Shown here piece by piece: positions 37,596 to 49,936 of a DNA stretch of 64,000 bases (its first letter is position 1; every line of letters begins with the position of its first letter). The notes beneath the pieces were generated by a model, which saw only the letters and a program-made list of their open reading frames with translations, did no database searches and was not told the DNA's origin. This DNA comes from Desarmillaria ectypa. Lineage: Eukaryota > Basidiomycota > Agaricomycetes > Agaricales > Physalacriaceae. The stretch covers positions 1,612,001 through 1,676,000 of the forward strand of contig JAUDYN010000008.1 of assembly GCA_030407005.1 (NCBI GenBank), in the 5' to 3' direction. The translations under genes and the position numbers were made by a program.

Positions 37596-40178
37596 CTAGT
37601 CTCCGTAGAACAGCCGTTTCTTCATCGCCGCACTCAATTTGCTGTAATCCAGGTTGGGATCGAGTCCGTTTTTACCGATGGTCTTCATATCGAGCTTTTG
37701 CCGTTCCAAATGAGGAGCGTATTTCCCTATGGACAGTAAGAGTGGACTTCGCAAGCCTAATCTAATAGAGACTCGCCGTCATTCTCTATCACTTTCAACA
37801 GCTTCGGATCCACACCCTTTAGGAACGACAATTCTGGTATGAGGTCTGCAGCCGAGACGGAGGGAAGCCGCAGTATGTGGAAGGCACTGAAAGTTCCTCG
37901 TAAGGCAGGCTGGTAGAGTGCATAGGCGATCCAAACCTTTTCTTCTTGGCACTGTGCGCAACAGAAAGCCCTCGGTCACGCCAACTCTTAGAGTGAAAAT
38001 CAATCTCAAAGGAAAAAATGATCAGAAATGGAAGACTTACCTGAGAGGTACGTATGCAATGTTTCAGAATGCCCAAGGCACGATTATAGGCCTCCAGCAA
38101 GCGACTGTGTGATTCCATTCGCTCCCGAGAAACTACACCAGCGCCATAAGCTATGAGTTGATCAGTCACCATGCCATTTCTTGTCACAAAGGAAAGACCT
38201 TTTGTTGTCAAACGAATATGAGCATTGTCTGGTCGAAGGAATAATCGATAGTCCGTTCTTGAAGTTAGCGTCCTTTCTGTCACCAGACATCAGATAGACG
38301 AAAGACGGGAACTAATGACGCCCTTACGAGGTACTGGAACTCCCCTCGTGATGAGATCATAGGTAAGCCACCCAATGAAACTATCAGATCTTTTCAGAAG
38401 AAAAGGACCACGTCCAAGTGCTGAGCGTGCTGCATTGGTTCCTGCGATGATTCCCTGTCCAGCAGCTTCTTCGTATCCATGTGTGCCAGTGGGCTTTCCG
38501 GCACAGTAGAAGCCCTACAACCAACTCAAATGTAAGAGCACAAATTCTTAGAAGAACAGAAGATATTTACCTTTAGGTGCTTCTCCTCAAGTGTTTCTGA
38601 GTAAAGCTCTAAGAACCAGAGAAGACATGACCTCGGTGAAGGCTCGTACCTGTCAACGTCCGAGGATCTAGATAATCATACTTAATCCCATAAGCAGGAC
38701 TTATCATTTTTACGTTCTCGAGTCCAGGGATTGTCCGCAACATGGGTTCTTGCACCTCCTCTGGAAGAGTACAGGCGAGTCCATTAGCATATATGACATC
38801 TATCTCACCATGAGCAGATCAAAAGTAACAACACGACCGTGAACAACCTGTGTCATAGCCTTCTGATTCTAACCAGACGAGATGAGAATTATGGCTGAAT
38901 CGCAGACTTTTGGCCTCCAACGATGAACAGTATTGTGACCCTATGAGAAGAGTTCTAAACTCCACAAAAATGAGAGGACAAAAAACACACCTTTGGCTTC
39001 CTCAATAAAAGCACTGAGGTGCATATTGTCTCTTACAATATTATGAGTTGCAGAAGTTGTTCGTGCCATGTAGCGGGGTATTTGGTTATCCTGCGGGGCT
39101 GTATGTCAGACATGCCGCGGTACAGATGCTTGGAATCCTACGCCATTGGCTACAACGGAACTGAGGAAGCTGAAAGCCGACGGGCTCACATCGCCATCTT
39201 GACGAATCAGCTTTGTGAAGTCAATCGTCTTTCCATCAAGGCGTGGTTGTGTTATAGTATGTAATTGGTGGAATTCGAGCCCAAGGTGCCTAAGAGAGCT
39301 CCACAGACCTTCGAAATCGTCCTCTCCAGTGGAGAAGGTGGTGCCTTGGACGGGAAAATAAGTTTTCTGGCCGTCATTGAATTAGCGTAGATATGTGCAC
39401 ACCTATGCGATACTCTTTTGTCGTACAAAGAATGACTTTTGAACAGTGGATGGTTTCACCAGTATCTAAGAAATGTCAACTCGGAGAAGGATGTAAACCG
39501 GTGTAAACGGACCAAGTCTCACTCCTGAAACATGAGGCAAAGGACGTGGATCGTGGGGCTCAGTGTCAATTAGTAGACCAGAAGCTCGGGCAGTCCGAAT
39601 ATGAAGATTTTGCTGGTAACGACGGAGTCCTCTCTTCATTTGTCTTTTGTACAGCGTTCGGTCTATTTGTGTCCTTGGACCCTAGTAAAAGCATTATTAA
39701 GGACTGGTATTGCAAATCTGTCATGACCTCGTACCCACACGGCAGAGCCCTTGGTCGCGTTCAGCATTTGGAACATGCTTCCCGACTCATCTGCGCATAG
39801 GACACGTAAGTCGCGAGTTTCAAAGACAGCCGGCACCAACATACCCGCAGCTTTGGCCATCAGTCCATCCAATGCGTCTATTTCGCGAACCAAGGTTCCC
39901 TTTCCAATGCCGCCAATGGACGGATTACAGGAGAGTTCACCGATATCGTCCAAGCTCCTTGTTAGCAATAGTGTCCTAGCACCAACCCTAGCAGACGCAG
40001 CCGCCGCCTCACATCCAGCAGGGCTGGCCCCGATGACGCACACTGAACAGACTGGATTCAGCGAAGTGAGAGCGGGTGAGAATTTCAGCCGCATACCCTG
40101 ATACGGCTCTATCGCAGATGAGAAATATTTGTGCAACCGCGAGCGATTCCATGACTGCCTGGTCAATTGGTGAAACAT
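37596..40178 (-). CDS. MTO1: MTO1/MnmG-like mitochondrial tRNA-modification protein, divergent, possibly degenerate
   Basis: MTO1 installs the 5-taurinomethyl/carboxymethylaminomethyl group on the wobble uridine of mitochondrial tRNAs as a FAD enzyme. From the ATG at 40176-40178 the protein has a basic, Arg-rich presequence ([19 protein letters not shown]) fit for mitochondrial import. Conserved landmarks follow: [66 protein letters not shown], and [15 protein letters not shown]. But the FAD motif GGGHAG is GASPAG, the TGTFL/GEIHIG block is scrambled, LQTGTP is LHTITQ, GPRYCPS is GSQYCSS, and the protein stops soon after LDYSKLS, so the last domain is missing. One intron (37727-37776) appears to be GC-AG. 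Could be a fast-evolving gene or an early pseudogene. Confidence 0.75.
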
Positions 40179-40304
40179 GCAATGTGTGATTGGAACGATC
40201 AGAAGGATGAGTAACGTCGGCCAACCGAAATGCAGGTCGTGGCAAGAGACAAAATTTCCTTGTGGCACCGGCTCCCCGGACCGAGCTTTCATCCCCCACT
40301 CACA

Positions 40305-41664
40305 ATGTCGGCTGAGTTGCTCGTCCCCTTGCACGTTTCTTATATCCAAAATCTAGGCAAAGTCAGTCTTTGACCTTATCGAGATATCTATTCTTACTTT
40401 GGCTGAAGAGCAAGGATGATCTCGCCTACCATCTCACCGCGCACCTCCGGATGAACGCGATATACTGGGGCCTCACTGCTCTCTGCATTATGGGCCATCA
40501 GGACGCGCTTGACAGGGAAGAAATGATAGATTATGTCTTCAGCTGCTGGGATGAAGAGGCAGGTTAGTTTTTAGTTGCTTATCCGAATTCCCGAACGCCA
40601 TCAATCGCAACGGATGACAGGAGGATTTGGTGCCCATCCCGACCACGACGCTCATCTTTTGTCAACTCTGAGCGCTATTCAGATACTCGTAACACAGGAT
40701 GCTCTCGATAGAATGGACGTCGAACGAGTGGTAAAATGTATGTTACTTCAACCCTGCTTTCGCGCCGTTATTCAGATGTGCAGTCATACTGTCATTGCAG
40801 CAGCCGTCTGGTGTCTTCTCGGGGGACTCATTCGGCGAGATCGACACACGATTTCTTTATTGCGCCGTGAATGCGTTATCTCTACTGGACCGTTTGTCCG
40901 ACCTCGATGCCGAGAGAACGGTCTCGTACATTATCCAATGCAGAAACTTTGATGGCGGCTTTGGAAGTACTATAGGAGCAGAAAGTCATGCCGGCCAAGG
41001 TAATATACTATTTCTATCAAATGTCATTTCGTTCGATAAGCTTCCTATCAGTGTTTGTATGCCTCGCCGCGCTCGCCATACTAGACCGACTGGACGTCGT
41101 TGATCATGATACCCTTACTTGGTGGCTTTCAGAACGTCAGCTACCAAATGGTGGTCTGAACGGACGACCTGAGAAATTAGAAGATGTACGTTGTTTACTC
41201 TCATACCCTTCTAAATCTCCGACTTCCTTCTCGGTAAAGGTCTGTTACAGCTTCTGGGTTTTGTCGGCCCTTTCAATCCTCAATAAAGTGGATTGGATTG
41301 ATGCCGATAGGCTGATGGCCTTCATTCTATCTGCTCAGGTCTGTTTGTCTTTCACCCCTAGGTCAGCTCTGGGTCAATGTTCCTACAGGATTCAGAGCAA
41401 GGCGGTATCGCAGATCGACCGGGAGACATGGTAGATGTGTTTCATACGCACTTTGGCGTTGCAGGTCTGCAGGTATTAATTGAGTTTTGGAGTGCTATTC
41501 TCATCTGTTTGACAGGTCTTTCGATCCTTGGCTACCCAGGACTGGTTGACCTAGACCCCGTGTATTGTATGCCAGCCAACATCGTTGAAGCGAAGGGGTT
41601 GAAAAAAGGGTTCAAAGCTCTTCAGCGACGTCCTTTGCAGGTGACGCCGGCTATCGCGATGTAA
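40305..41664 (+). CDS. BET2: Rab geranylgeranyltransferase beta subunit (Bet2)
   Basis: Catalytic beta subunit of geranylgeranyltransferase II, which attaches lipids to the C-terminal Cys of Rab GTPases with the alpha subunit and REP. The prenyltransferase repeats are clear: [95 protein letters not shown]. Zinc ligands Asp and Cys sit in the LEDVCYSFW repeat and His in VFHTHFG. Starts [15 protein letters not shown] at 40305 and ends VTPAIAM. About seven short introns, one resolved only by the acceptor that gives [11 protein letters not shown]. Full normal length (about 330). Its start is 126 bp from that of the MTO1-like gene, head to head. Confidence 0.95.
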
Positions 41665-43729
41665 ATTTCGCCTCAGAGTTTCCAAACAACGCTACGCGTG
41701 TTTCTATCATCTAGCTTCTTCAGTTGAATTAAATTGTATCAAGATTTTGCTGCCAACGCGACATTTCGTTCAGGAACATCTTTGTAATCGCGTGGCTGTC
41801 GACTGGGCCTGCTCCGAGGCAGTCTGCTGCCTTTTTATCGAGCGGAATTCTCTCAGGGAGCTTTCAGGGCCACTTTACTCTTAACCTAGAACGCTGGATG
41901 AACCCGGTGGCTATGCTTGACTTGTCGATCCACGAACGCTCACTGCCGCTCACTTCATACGTTGTCCCTACGTAACACACTCTGACCAAAGCCTACGCCA
42001 CTGCAACTTCCTGAAACCTGAGCTAGGCAACGAATGGAATTTGGTATTCTAATCGCACCTTTTGTTCTAATTTCGGCTCCGGGCTCAACGAAGGGTTCAG
42101 CCTCGGGCACCCAGATTCTGAACTCCTCTAATAGCACCCAGGCTCCAATCTGCACCCGTGCATCGCGGTCCGGGGGTTGAGCGTATGTCAAAGATCTAGA
42201 AAATGTGCTCCGCCGGATCACTGCACCAGAAGAGGTAGTGCGAGGCTTGCAGCAGCATCGATAAATTGAAAGGACCCGTGGAGCGGACGCAATTGTAACG
42301 CCTATTTCAAGGCGGCAAGCGACGTTAGGTACGAGGACTTTGCAAATATAGAGGATTGTAACTGAATTGTCCCATAAGTCCCTTAGGCTTCATTCTTCCA
42401 ACATTCAAAGAAGTTCAGATTTCGCCACAATCACGGCTTGCGAAAGGCACTCTGCATCGTGATCGAAGACCCACACTTCCAGGAACTTGGTATTGGTCCA
42501 GACTCATACCCGTTGAAGTTCACTTACATAGGTGGGCATCAAATGCGAGTGCGAGAGGTAGTACATGTTTATTTCGCTTATTTGCGTTCCTACTAGCACC
42601 TCCCTGGACTACACTGAAGATCTTGCTACCAGCTCGATAATACCGCCTAGCGGCCGACGAACAAGATTGTCGGAGCTGGAAAAAAATCTTCCAAGGCGGC
42701 AATCAAACATGTTCCATCGGTATTCTCCAGAGAAAGAGATTTCCCCTCCTAGCTCTTGTCTTTATGCGGTATAGAAATGGCCGCGTCAAAATGGAGGTTA
42801 GAAGGTAAAGTATCTGACCGGCCTAGCATCAGTCTGTATGAAATTGAATATCGGGCTTATATTACGCCATCCTATCATTGGCGGTAGCTCAGCGTCTAAC
42901 ACCTACCTATACCAGTCCCCATTAGAAGGTTCAGAGAACTCTCCGGAATCCACTAACTGGGAAAATATCATATTGGGGAAACGTCAACACCGGCAAGCAC
43001 CACTGGACCATCAGATATAGATGTCAGAAATCAGAACGCCCCACTACCTGGCAATAACATTCATGTGTTGTGCTAAATAGGAAGATACGTGGACGATAGC
43101 TTTTTATGGTGCGTAGAACATTGCTGTGAACGCACAAAGAACGATTTTTTGGGCGTGCGTTTTCGATCACGAGAAAGAATGTACGTTGCCATTCGTCTAC
43201 GGCGGGATAGCTATTTGAAGTATTAGTAGTACGTCATCCCGCCTCACATGGCTGCATGTCCTGTTGTGGGGGTAAATTTCCCATGTCAGCATTTGCCCAC
43301 CTGAAGATGAATGTTCGTGACTTTGTTTAGTATAGAATACGGGTTGTTGTCGTGCCTTGACTGTAACACCCTGAGCTGAGTCTAGGGTGGCGCACTAGAA
43401 AAATCAAAGGGTGGACAAAATGCATCAATGTTTAATGAATTACAATCATGGACATTGATATGGCCTTATCTTCCTGATTGTGCCATCATACTGGTCAGCC
43501 GCTGTCCAAGGGACATAAATACGCATTTGTTACCCAATTCTGGCGCCTTGAGTATCGATATCGGTGAACATTGTATTTATGTGCATGATGTAAAACTGGT
43601 TCAAGGGGTATCTCAATCTGGCTTGAATACCGGCGGAGATCCTGACGAGATATTGCAGGCACCAGGGTAGTCTATATAATTACGATACAAGGATGCGTCC
43701 AAGCCTAAGAATATGTCAACGAAGGTCCA
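41665..43729. other. Gene-free block of about 2.1 kb
   Basis: Only short open frames (none above about 90 codons) and no family similarity. No tRNA-like GTTCGA arm, terminal repeats or mobile-element motifs were seen. It separates BET2 from the 3' end of MON1. Confidence 0.5.
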
Positions 43730-45764
43730 TCAAAAGACCGGAGCATCTTTCAAAAACAAACGCCCCTCCTCCTTCTTCACCCACCGCGATACAGCATTTG
43801 CAGCCCCAACTGCAGCGCTCTTCGGAAGTCTCGGAGATAGGGCAATGTACATCTCAAAAGGTTGCGTTATCCATCCCATGACGCTCTCCTTCTCCGTCCT
43901 GATATACTGCAGCTTGAGTGTTTCGCTTTGTCCAGATTTCGCATGAATGGCGTCATGCAGAACTTGATAAAGAGTGATGATCCTGCATCCAAGTCAGTCA
44001 TTGACATATCATACACATGAAGAGACCTCACCGTCGGCGATCTGTTAGATTCTCGTAAGGATCCTCGAATGTCGGGAAGGTGACTTGCACCTGCGCTCGC
44101 GACTTGTACACGAAATGACGGAGGCCAGGTATCCCGAGCTCCGCAACGGCGTACTCAGATTGTCCCGACCGAATGCAGTCCAACAAAAGTTTCAGGGTGC
44201 CTTCGTTCGTCAATTTCTGAGTCACCCTGTCGCACCAACTCCGGATGGTATCAAAGTCAGCCCCGCCACTTAAACATACCAAAGCCGTCCCGGAATCAGA
44301 ATCAACAACATTGTCACTCGGACTTGGCTGCGGGGAGCCAGGGCTAAGTGCCGTTGATTCCTCTGGATTGTCTCTCTGCAAAAAGGATATATATGCATTC
44401 ATGAACCCGTTCGGATTGAACTTGGGTAGACAAATTGGGATCCAAGAGGCTGCCGCAGGCGAATTATATATAGAGGGATTGTGGACGGTGTTCATGAGGA
44501 TATGAATGTCAGCGGGGTGTATTGAATGCTTCTTAGGTCGAATGAGGGTTACTACACGGCCTCGTGCAACAAGGATGACATAGAGTATGTCCTGGACCAG
44601 CATAAATTAATCAAACCCTCAATAGTAAAAGCACACCGCATACCTTTACTTTGGACGTCGGAACGAGGGTATCGGCGACACGTTTCCGTACCATAGGATC
44701 AAGCCGAAGACAGTGTAGTGACGACGTAGCCATGGCAAGATCAAACTCAAGTCGGTCCAACATCGAATGTAGGAATGTCTCTGTACCGTCGAGCAGTCGG
44801 CGTAGATCAAAGTTAGTTCTACGTTCAAATATTCTACGCAGCTGGGATGCTGTGACAATGCTTAGAATTTGAAGATGGAGAAACTCCAAGTGGGACCTTG
44901 TCTTTACGTTATGAGATCGATGCTGTACAAAGAAGCCGTTACTTACGACAGACTCTGGCTCGCCCCAAGAGGAGACACAGGCATAGTAGAGAGGAGACCG
45001 CTGTAAAAACGCTATTCTCGTATTCCCGGCGTTGATGCATCGCAGTTTATCGTGGTCATCAATGAAGACAGAAATAAGAGCTTGCATGACGCCAATGATT
45101 GAAGTAAATGACTCCGACTCTGTTTCTGTCTGACTGCAAATTGTTACTTGCCGGCACTCGGGCGAAGATTAGGAGGCACTCACCTGGTGAAGACGGGCTT
45201 TCCGGCATCTGTAAGAACGAAATATTCACGAGGTGCATACTTAGAGTCTTAAGATATAGCTTAATGAACCATTCCTGATAAAATAGAGCCAGTAATACTT
45301 GCCTACATCCAGTGCGACTTCGACTTTCTTCCCTCGTTTGCGCGACGGGGTTGGCAGTTCTGAATCAATGTCAGAGTCTTTATACAGAGCGAAGAGTGGT
45401 CGAACTAAATACCTCTTGAGGGTCTGCGATTGAGTGTCTTCCTGAGCTGGTCGCGGAGCATCTTCTTGGCTTCCGCATCACAGGCAAAGACGTCAAGTTG
45501 ACCGACAGCAACGACGTCTTCGGAATCTACCGTTTCAGCTTCGGCATCGACATCCTGGACAAGAATGCCCTCGTTGGACTCGACGCCGATGATGGATGAC
45601 GCCGAGCTTTCGAGACCTGGCTGCGAGGGCGCCGAAGATTGACTGTGAACATGAAGGTTTGACAGCGATGGCGACGGTCGTAGTGCAGACGGAATAGCCA
45701 GTCGCGACGGGGAGGCACGGGCGACGACGCTGGGTGTTGTAGGCCGCGATGGTGATCCTGACAT
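43730..45764 (-). CDS. MON1: Mon1, subunit of the Mon1-Ccz1 Rab7 exchange factor
   Basis: Mon1 pairs with Ccz1 to activate Rab7/Ypt7 on late endosomes and vacuoles. The N-terminal 120 residues are Ser/Pro-rich and disordered. The core begins APREYFVLTDAGKPVFTS, the Mon1 longin-domain hallmark, followed by GVMQALISVF, RIAFLQRSPLYYACVSSWGE and LHLQILSIVT. The C-terminal third has FNPNGFMNAYISF and GIPGLRHFVYKSRAQVQVTFP. It ends SRWVKKEEGRLFLKDAPVF. The ATG at 45762-45764 was chosen because the longer open frame upstream has only a TTG. One intron (45248-45302) is best read as GC-AG (GCAAGT). It is divergent from the BTB gene with only 80 bp between starts. Confidence 0.94.
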
Positions 45765-45844
45765 GGGCGTTGGCGGCAACTGCCAATTCGCCTGACAGTG
45801 ATCCTTTTGGGACAGTTGCAACTTGACCTCTTACCACTACCACC

Positions 45845-46965
45845 ATGACTGTCCCGTCTATCGAGAATCGCGGCGAAGTACGTTCCTTGCTCTTTTCGCA
45901 GCAAAATACTTACTGTTAGCGCGTTTCAGCCCTGGTTTGACGACGGCAACATTATACTTGTCACGCAAGAAAAGCCGACGGCCTTCAAGGTCCATCGCGG
46001 CGTTCTTGCCAGGCATTCAGAAATATTTCAAAGCATGTTTGAGATGCCCCAGCCCGAGCTCCAGCCCGAGGCTGCAAACGACATGGTGGATGGTTGCCAG
46101 GTTGTTACCATGTATGACCCACCCTTGGAACTCTCCGACCTCGTCAAGGCACTGTACGACGGCCCGTAAGTCAGATCCTTCATCTCTTTTCTCCACTTCC
46201 GACTCAACGATACTATTCAATAGGTTATTTGACACGCGAAACATTAATGATTTCTTCTATCTTGCGGGATTGCTTCGCCTCTCGACCAAATACTTCATCA
46301 ACCATATTCGCACTGCGTGTATTTTACACCTCAGCCAGACATGGGCCTATACCCTCAAAGGTCACGATGAAATGGTGGAGATTGCAATCAATACGTCGTC
46401 CATTGATAAGATGACCTACCCGTACGTTCACCCTCTGCACGTTCTCAATCTCGCTCGAGAAACGAACGTCCGGCTTGCCGTGCCCTCGGCCCTCTACTTT
46501 CTTTCCCTCTACCGGTTCGAGGACATCCTTCGAGCAGATCACCCTAAACTTTTAGTGGACCACCCATCGCGACCCTCGTCCTCACTTTCCCTCGATGACA
46601 TGAGCAATTATACGCTCTTACTCCAATGGCGCATAGAACTTACTCTAGATTTTATTCGTCGTGTTTGCGGACAGCGTGTAGCCTCTCCAGGATGCGTGAG
46701 CAAAGGTTGCGCGCGCAATTTTACGAGATTGACTTCTCGTCTGTCCCATTCATGGATGATGAGGACGGCATTATTGCACTATGTCCTGCAGATCATCAGG
46801 GAGGTGAACGAAGATTCTGCAAGCTATTGTTCGAAGTGCAGACTGGCATTTCAGCAAGACGCTGAGGCCTTCCGACAAGAGGCGTGGAATAGTATGCCCT
46901 TGGTGCTGGGACTTCCACCATGGGACGAGTTGATCAAGGCAGAGTTGGACAATACCATCGCTTGA
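45845..46965 (+). CDS. BTB/POZ-domain protein
   Basis: Three exons: 45845-45877, 45930-46165, 46224-46965. Exon 2 holds the BTB core (DDGNIILVTQEKPTAFKVHRGVLARHSEIFQ split over the domain), with the family pattern F-x-V-H-x-x-x-L. The rest is helical with FDTRNINDFFYLAGLLRLSTKYF, as in the large set of lineage-specific basidiomycete BTB proteins. Two small Cys pairs near the C-terminus (CVSKGC, CSKC) might bind a metal. Role unknown; BTB proteins often serve as Cullin-3 adaptors or transcription partners. The first exon is only 33 nt and starts with the favourable context CACCATG. It is divergent from MON1. Confidence 0.9.
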
Positions 46966-47180
46966 AGTGTTAGGACCATTGCCGCCGAAGTTTTTACCTC
47001 GTTATCTACAAGCTGATTTACTGGTAAACTATCTTGCATATATGAGTAGATGTAGATCATCGTAGTACCGTCAAGTATCGTGTAAACGATATACTTACTA
47101 TTATTGTCGACTTGAGCAGAGCATTAAGCAAAAATAGATGCGTTTAGGTCACATGACATTTTTGCTCCTCCTTCCGTCCC

Positions 47181-47750
47181 ATGCTAGCCAGTCGCTGTAG
47201 TGCAATATTTTCCGGCGCAACTAGATCATGGACACCTACCCTGGCCAGGTCACTTACGACGGCTGTGGTACCTCCTCCGCGAGGTACGTTCCATTTAAAA
47301 TACCAGAAAATTTGGTTGCAATGGTCACACGTAGAGTCCGTCAATACACCGGGAGAATTCCTCAAGAGTATTGGACGCTCCATGGAGACGAAGTATTCTG
47401 TGGAAAACTGGGAAGAATTCTGGGCAAAGACAGGTGCTGATTTGAAAGAGGCTGGCTTGGCTATTCGGGATCGTCGGTATGTCTGTTAGCGGATTCCTGG
47501 TTTACTCGCTGACCATTGCCATTAGATATATGCTCTGGTGCATGAGCAAATATAGAAGGGGATTTCCGTTTGAAGAATTTGCGCATGAACTGCCGCCGAA
47601 GAAGACAGTTCGGGGGTATGTGCTCAACTCTTTTTTATGACGAACAGTAGTAATGTCCATGGTGACAGGTGGGGGCCTTCGGTGCAGAATGGCAAACGTA
47701 TAAGATCAAGGGTACACCAGGACAAGAGTAAAAAGAAGAAGAAAACATAG
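47181..47750 (+). CDS. FYV4: Mitochondrial small-subunit ribosomal protein mS41 (FYV4-like, IGR motif)
   Basis: Component of the mitochondrial ribosome small subunit. The N-terminus (MLASRCSAIFSGATRSW) is basic and free of acidic residues, a mitochondrial presequence. The IGR domain is clear: TPGEFLKSIGRSME, WEEFWAKTGADLKEAGL, then RDRRYMLWCMSKYRRGFPFE split by an intron. Three exons, the last adding WGPSVQNGKRIRS and a Lys-rich tail (KSKKKKK). Total about 155 residues, normal for the family. A GTCACATGAC word lies about 25 bases before the start. Confidence 0.9.
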
Positions 47751-48062
47751 GTTGTTAAACCAATGTTACTCGAATCCACTTTTTTTGCCTGGATATAATG
47801 CTTGTTCAAGGGATTCTATTGTCCAATACAGAAGGTACGTGAACATTGTGAAACTTTTGAGAAAGGGAATAACGCTACAGAAGAATATCTAATACAATAA
47901 GATAGAGGTATGTGTTTGCCTAGTTCCTGTTCCTTCGTGGAGAGTTTGATTAAAGAATAAGAGAAAATAGAAAATACGATAGGTATGGTATCTGCAGATG
48001 ACCGTCCGATGGCAAATATTTTAGAGGGTGATGATTTTTTCTTTTTCATCTGCAAAATGGCA
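47751..48062. other. Convergent intergenic region
   Basis: Separates the 3' ends of the mS41 gene and the zinc-finger gene. AT-rich with several poly-A/T stretches fit for polyadenylation on both strands; no gene seen. Confidence 0.45.
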
Positions 48063-49345
48063 TCAATAACGATCCCAAATCTCGGAGGAGAGAAGCCACT
48101 TACGGTCAAATTCTTGGAAGGGCTCAAGAGCATACCCACAGCAAGGCGTGTTAGGATTGTCAATATGCCTTTTCAGGGCGTCGCGCCGGCTGAAATTTCT
48201 CATACATCCCCCCACTCTCTGTTCGAACAAGTACACGATCTCCTCTGCGTTCTCGGGGATCGTCGGTCTACCATCGCGAACAGCCAGCCTGTTGTACGCC
48301 TCGCGATCAAGCAACTTCAAGCCCTTGCACCACCAACCCCGCGACTGGTCATTCTTGTCGGGCTGCTGATGAGTCAGGAGGTGTCGAATGAAATCGGGTT
48401 TCCGATGATTCGTTTGTTCCCATCTGCAGGCCTGACACTTCCAGTGCATTGTATCCAAAAGTTCTAAGAGATTGATGCCGATTACTTGGACGTTGCGGGG
48501 GGTTGGAGGGAGGCGCTGTTTCCTAAGGATCTGGGGCTTGGTTGAGGAACTGGTGATCGCCTTCGTTGCGGCGACCTTGATCTTTTTTGGAGCGCTGGCG
48601 GAGGGCTGAGAGGATCGCGTGCGTTTTTTGGGATTGAGAGGGGGGGAGGGACAATAATCGTCGTCGTCGGCTTCAACGTCGCTGTCTTCATTGTCCGAGG
48701 GAGCGATGATGACTGACTGCCTTCGTGCGCGGAAGGCGCGCGCGCCGGCACGAAGGGGGACGATGGGCCGGTCGGAGTAGTCCGTGGTCGGCAAGGACAC
48801 CTCTGTCGTCTGCGATGGGGTCTCGACAGTCTTTGTAGACTTGAAGATGTCAAGGTTGAACACAGGGGCGGGCCTGGGAGACTGGGGAGGGGGGACGATC
48901 TGATGATCGGGCTGCAGGTTGGACCTGAAATTATAAAGGTAATTAGCCTAGCTGCAGAAATATACGACGTTACTTACGGATTTACGTAGAAACCTTGCGT
49001 ATGACTGACTGGCATGTCAGTGAAGAAGCTGCTAGCAGCGAAGGGGTCTTGGTAGGTGCCGCCGAAACTGGGTAGGGCGTCATGGAAGTTGATGTCGATG
49101 TGTTCGTTGAAGTCAATGTCGTGGAAGGGTTGGTCGTCGTCCGAAAAATCAGAGTCGGTGTCGACGTTCTTGAATGCGTTCTCATCCTCCTCCGCAACTA
49201 TGGTCTGCGCTGCAGACGATGGCGAGCGAGAGAATGAATTGGTGGTCCCTGACAAGGTGGGGCTAGGGGTATGGTCGTCATCATCCAACTCGTTAAAGAT
49301 ACCCTGGTAGTAGGTATCGAACGACGAGCGAGTGGAGAAAGACAT
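48063..49345 (-). CDS. C2H2-type zinc-finger protein, probable transcription regulator
   Basis: Two exons split at about 48975/48924 join as FYVNP-SNLQPDHQIV. The N-terminal half is acidic and Ser-rich (FSDDDQPFHDIDF), like an activation region. The middle has nuclear basic patches (NPKKRTRSS, APKKIKVAATK). The C-terminal domain has a C2H2 unit, CQAC then HLLTH, followed by a second Cys/His unit (GGCMRNFSRRDALKRHI, NTPCCGY). This arrangement is common in Agaricomycete regulators without assigned targets. The ATG at 49343-49345 is first in frame. DNA binding is inferred from the finger only. Confidence 0.85.
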
Positions 49346-49936
49346 TGTTGACGATGGAAAATGTTGGGGGAGAGGAAGTAGAGGGAGAAGGATAAGGGTT
49401 ACGAGCCTATCTTATATCTGGATCATTCCTTTCTTCTGGTCCTTGCATTGTGCTGTGTCCACTAGTCGTAGCCTTTGTTAAGTTCACGGATTATGATTTT
49501 TGACTGAGGGTTGACATTTCCCGTCCGTAAAAGGAAAACGAGAACAAAGGAAGGGATGAAAGCCGTAACTACCGCGGTTGTGCGAGCAACTCGATCAACA
49601 AGACTTTTCGCAGGATATTATCCTGGAGCAACATTATATTGATTTTCTCGGACTGAAAGCTGTACGGGACTTGCACAACAACATTTTTCCCTCTGTAGAA
49701 GAGGAATACAAGGTTGTATAAAGATCAAATGAAGATCGACCTTACGTATTAAACCCGATTAGATAGCCGGACAAAAAGAATATCTAGGTAAGTCGAACAA
49801 TGGCAGGTATGCAACAAGGGCACGGTCCATCCATTTTAGCCATGGTCATCACGTCATATGACTTTTATTCCCCATGGCCAGAGTATATCCTTAACATCGG
49901 AAGGAGAATTTTATACCGAGCGGCCAGCTATCTTGA
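49346..49936. other. Upstream region of the zinc-finger gene
   Basis: About 590 bases without a gene; it lies between two minus-strand genes. A purine-rich leader (about 49360-49400) directly precedes the zinc-finger start. Confidence 0.4.

Noticed and set aside
40179..40349. Longer N-terminus for the MTO1-like protein from upstream in-frame codons
   Set aside because: It would overlap the BET2 start on the other strand and lacks mitochondrial presequence character; the ATG at 40178 gives a good presequence.
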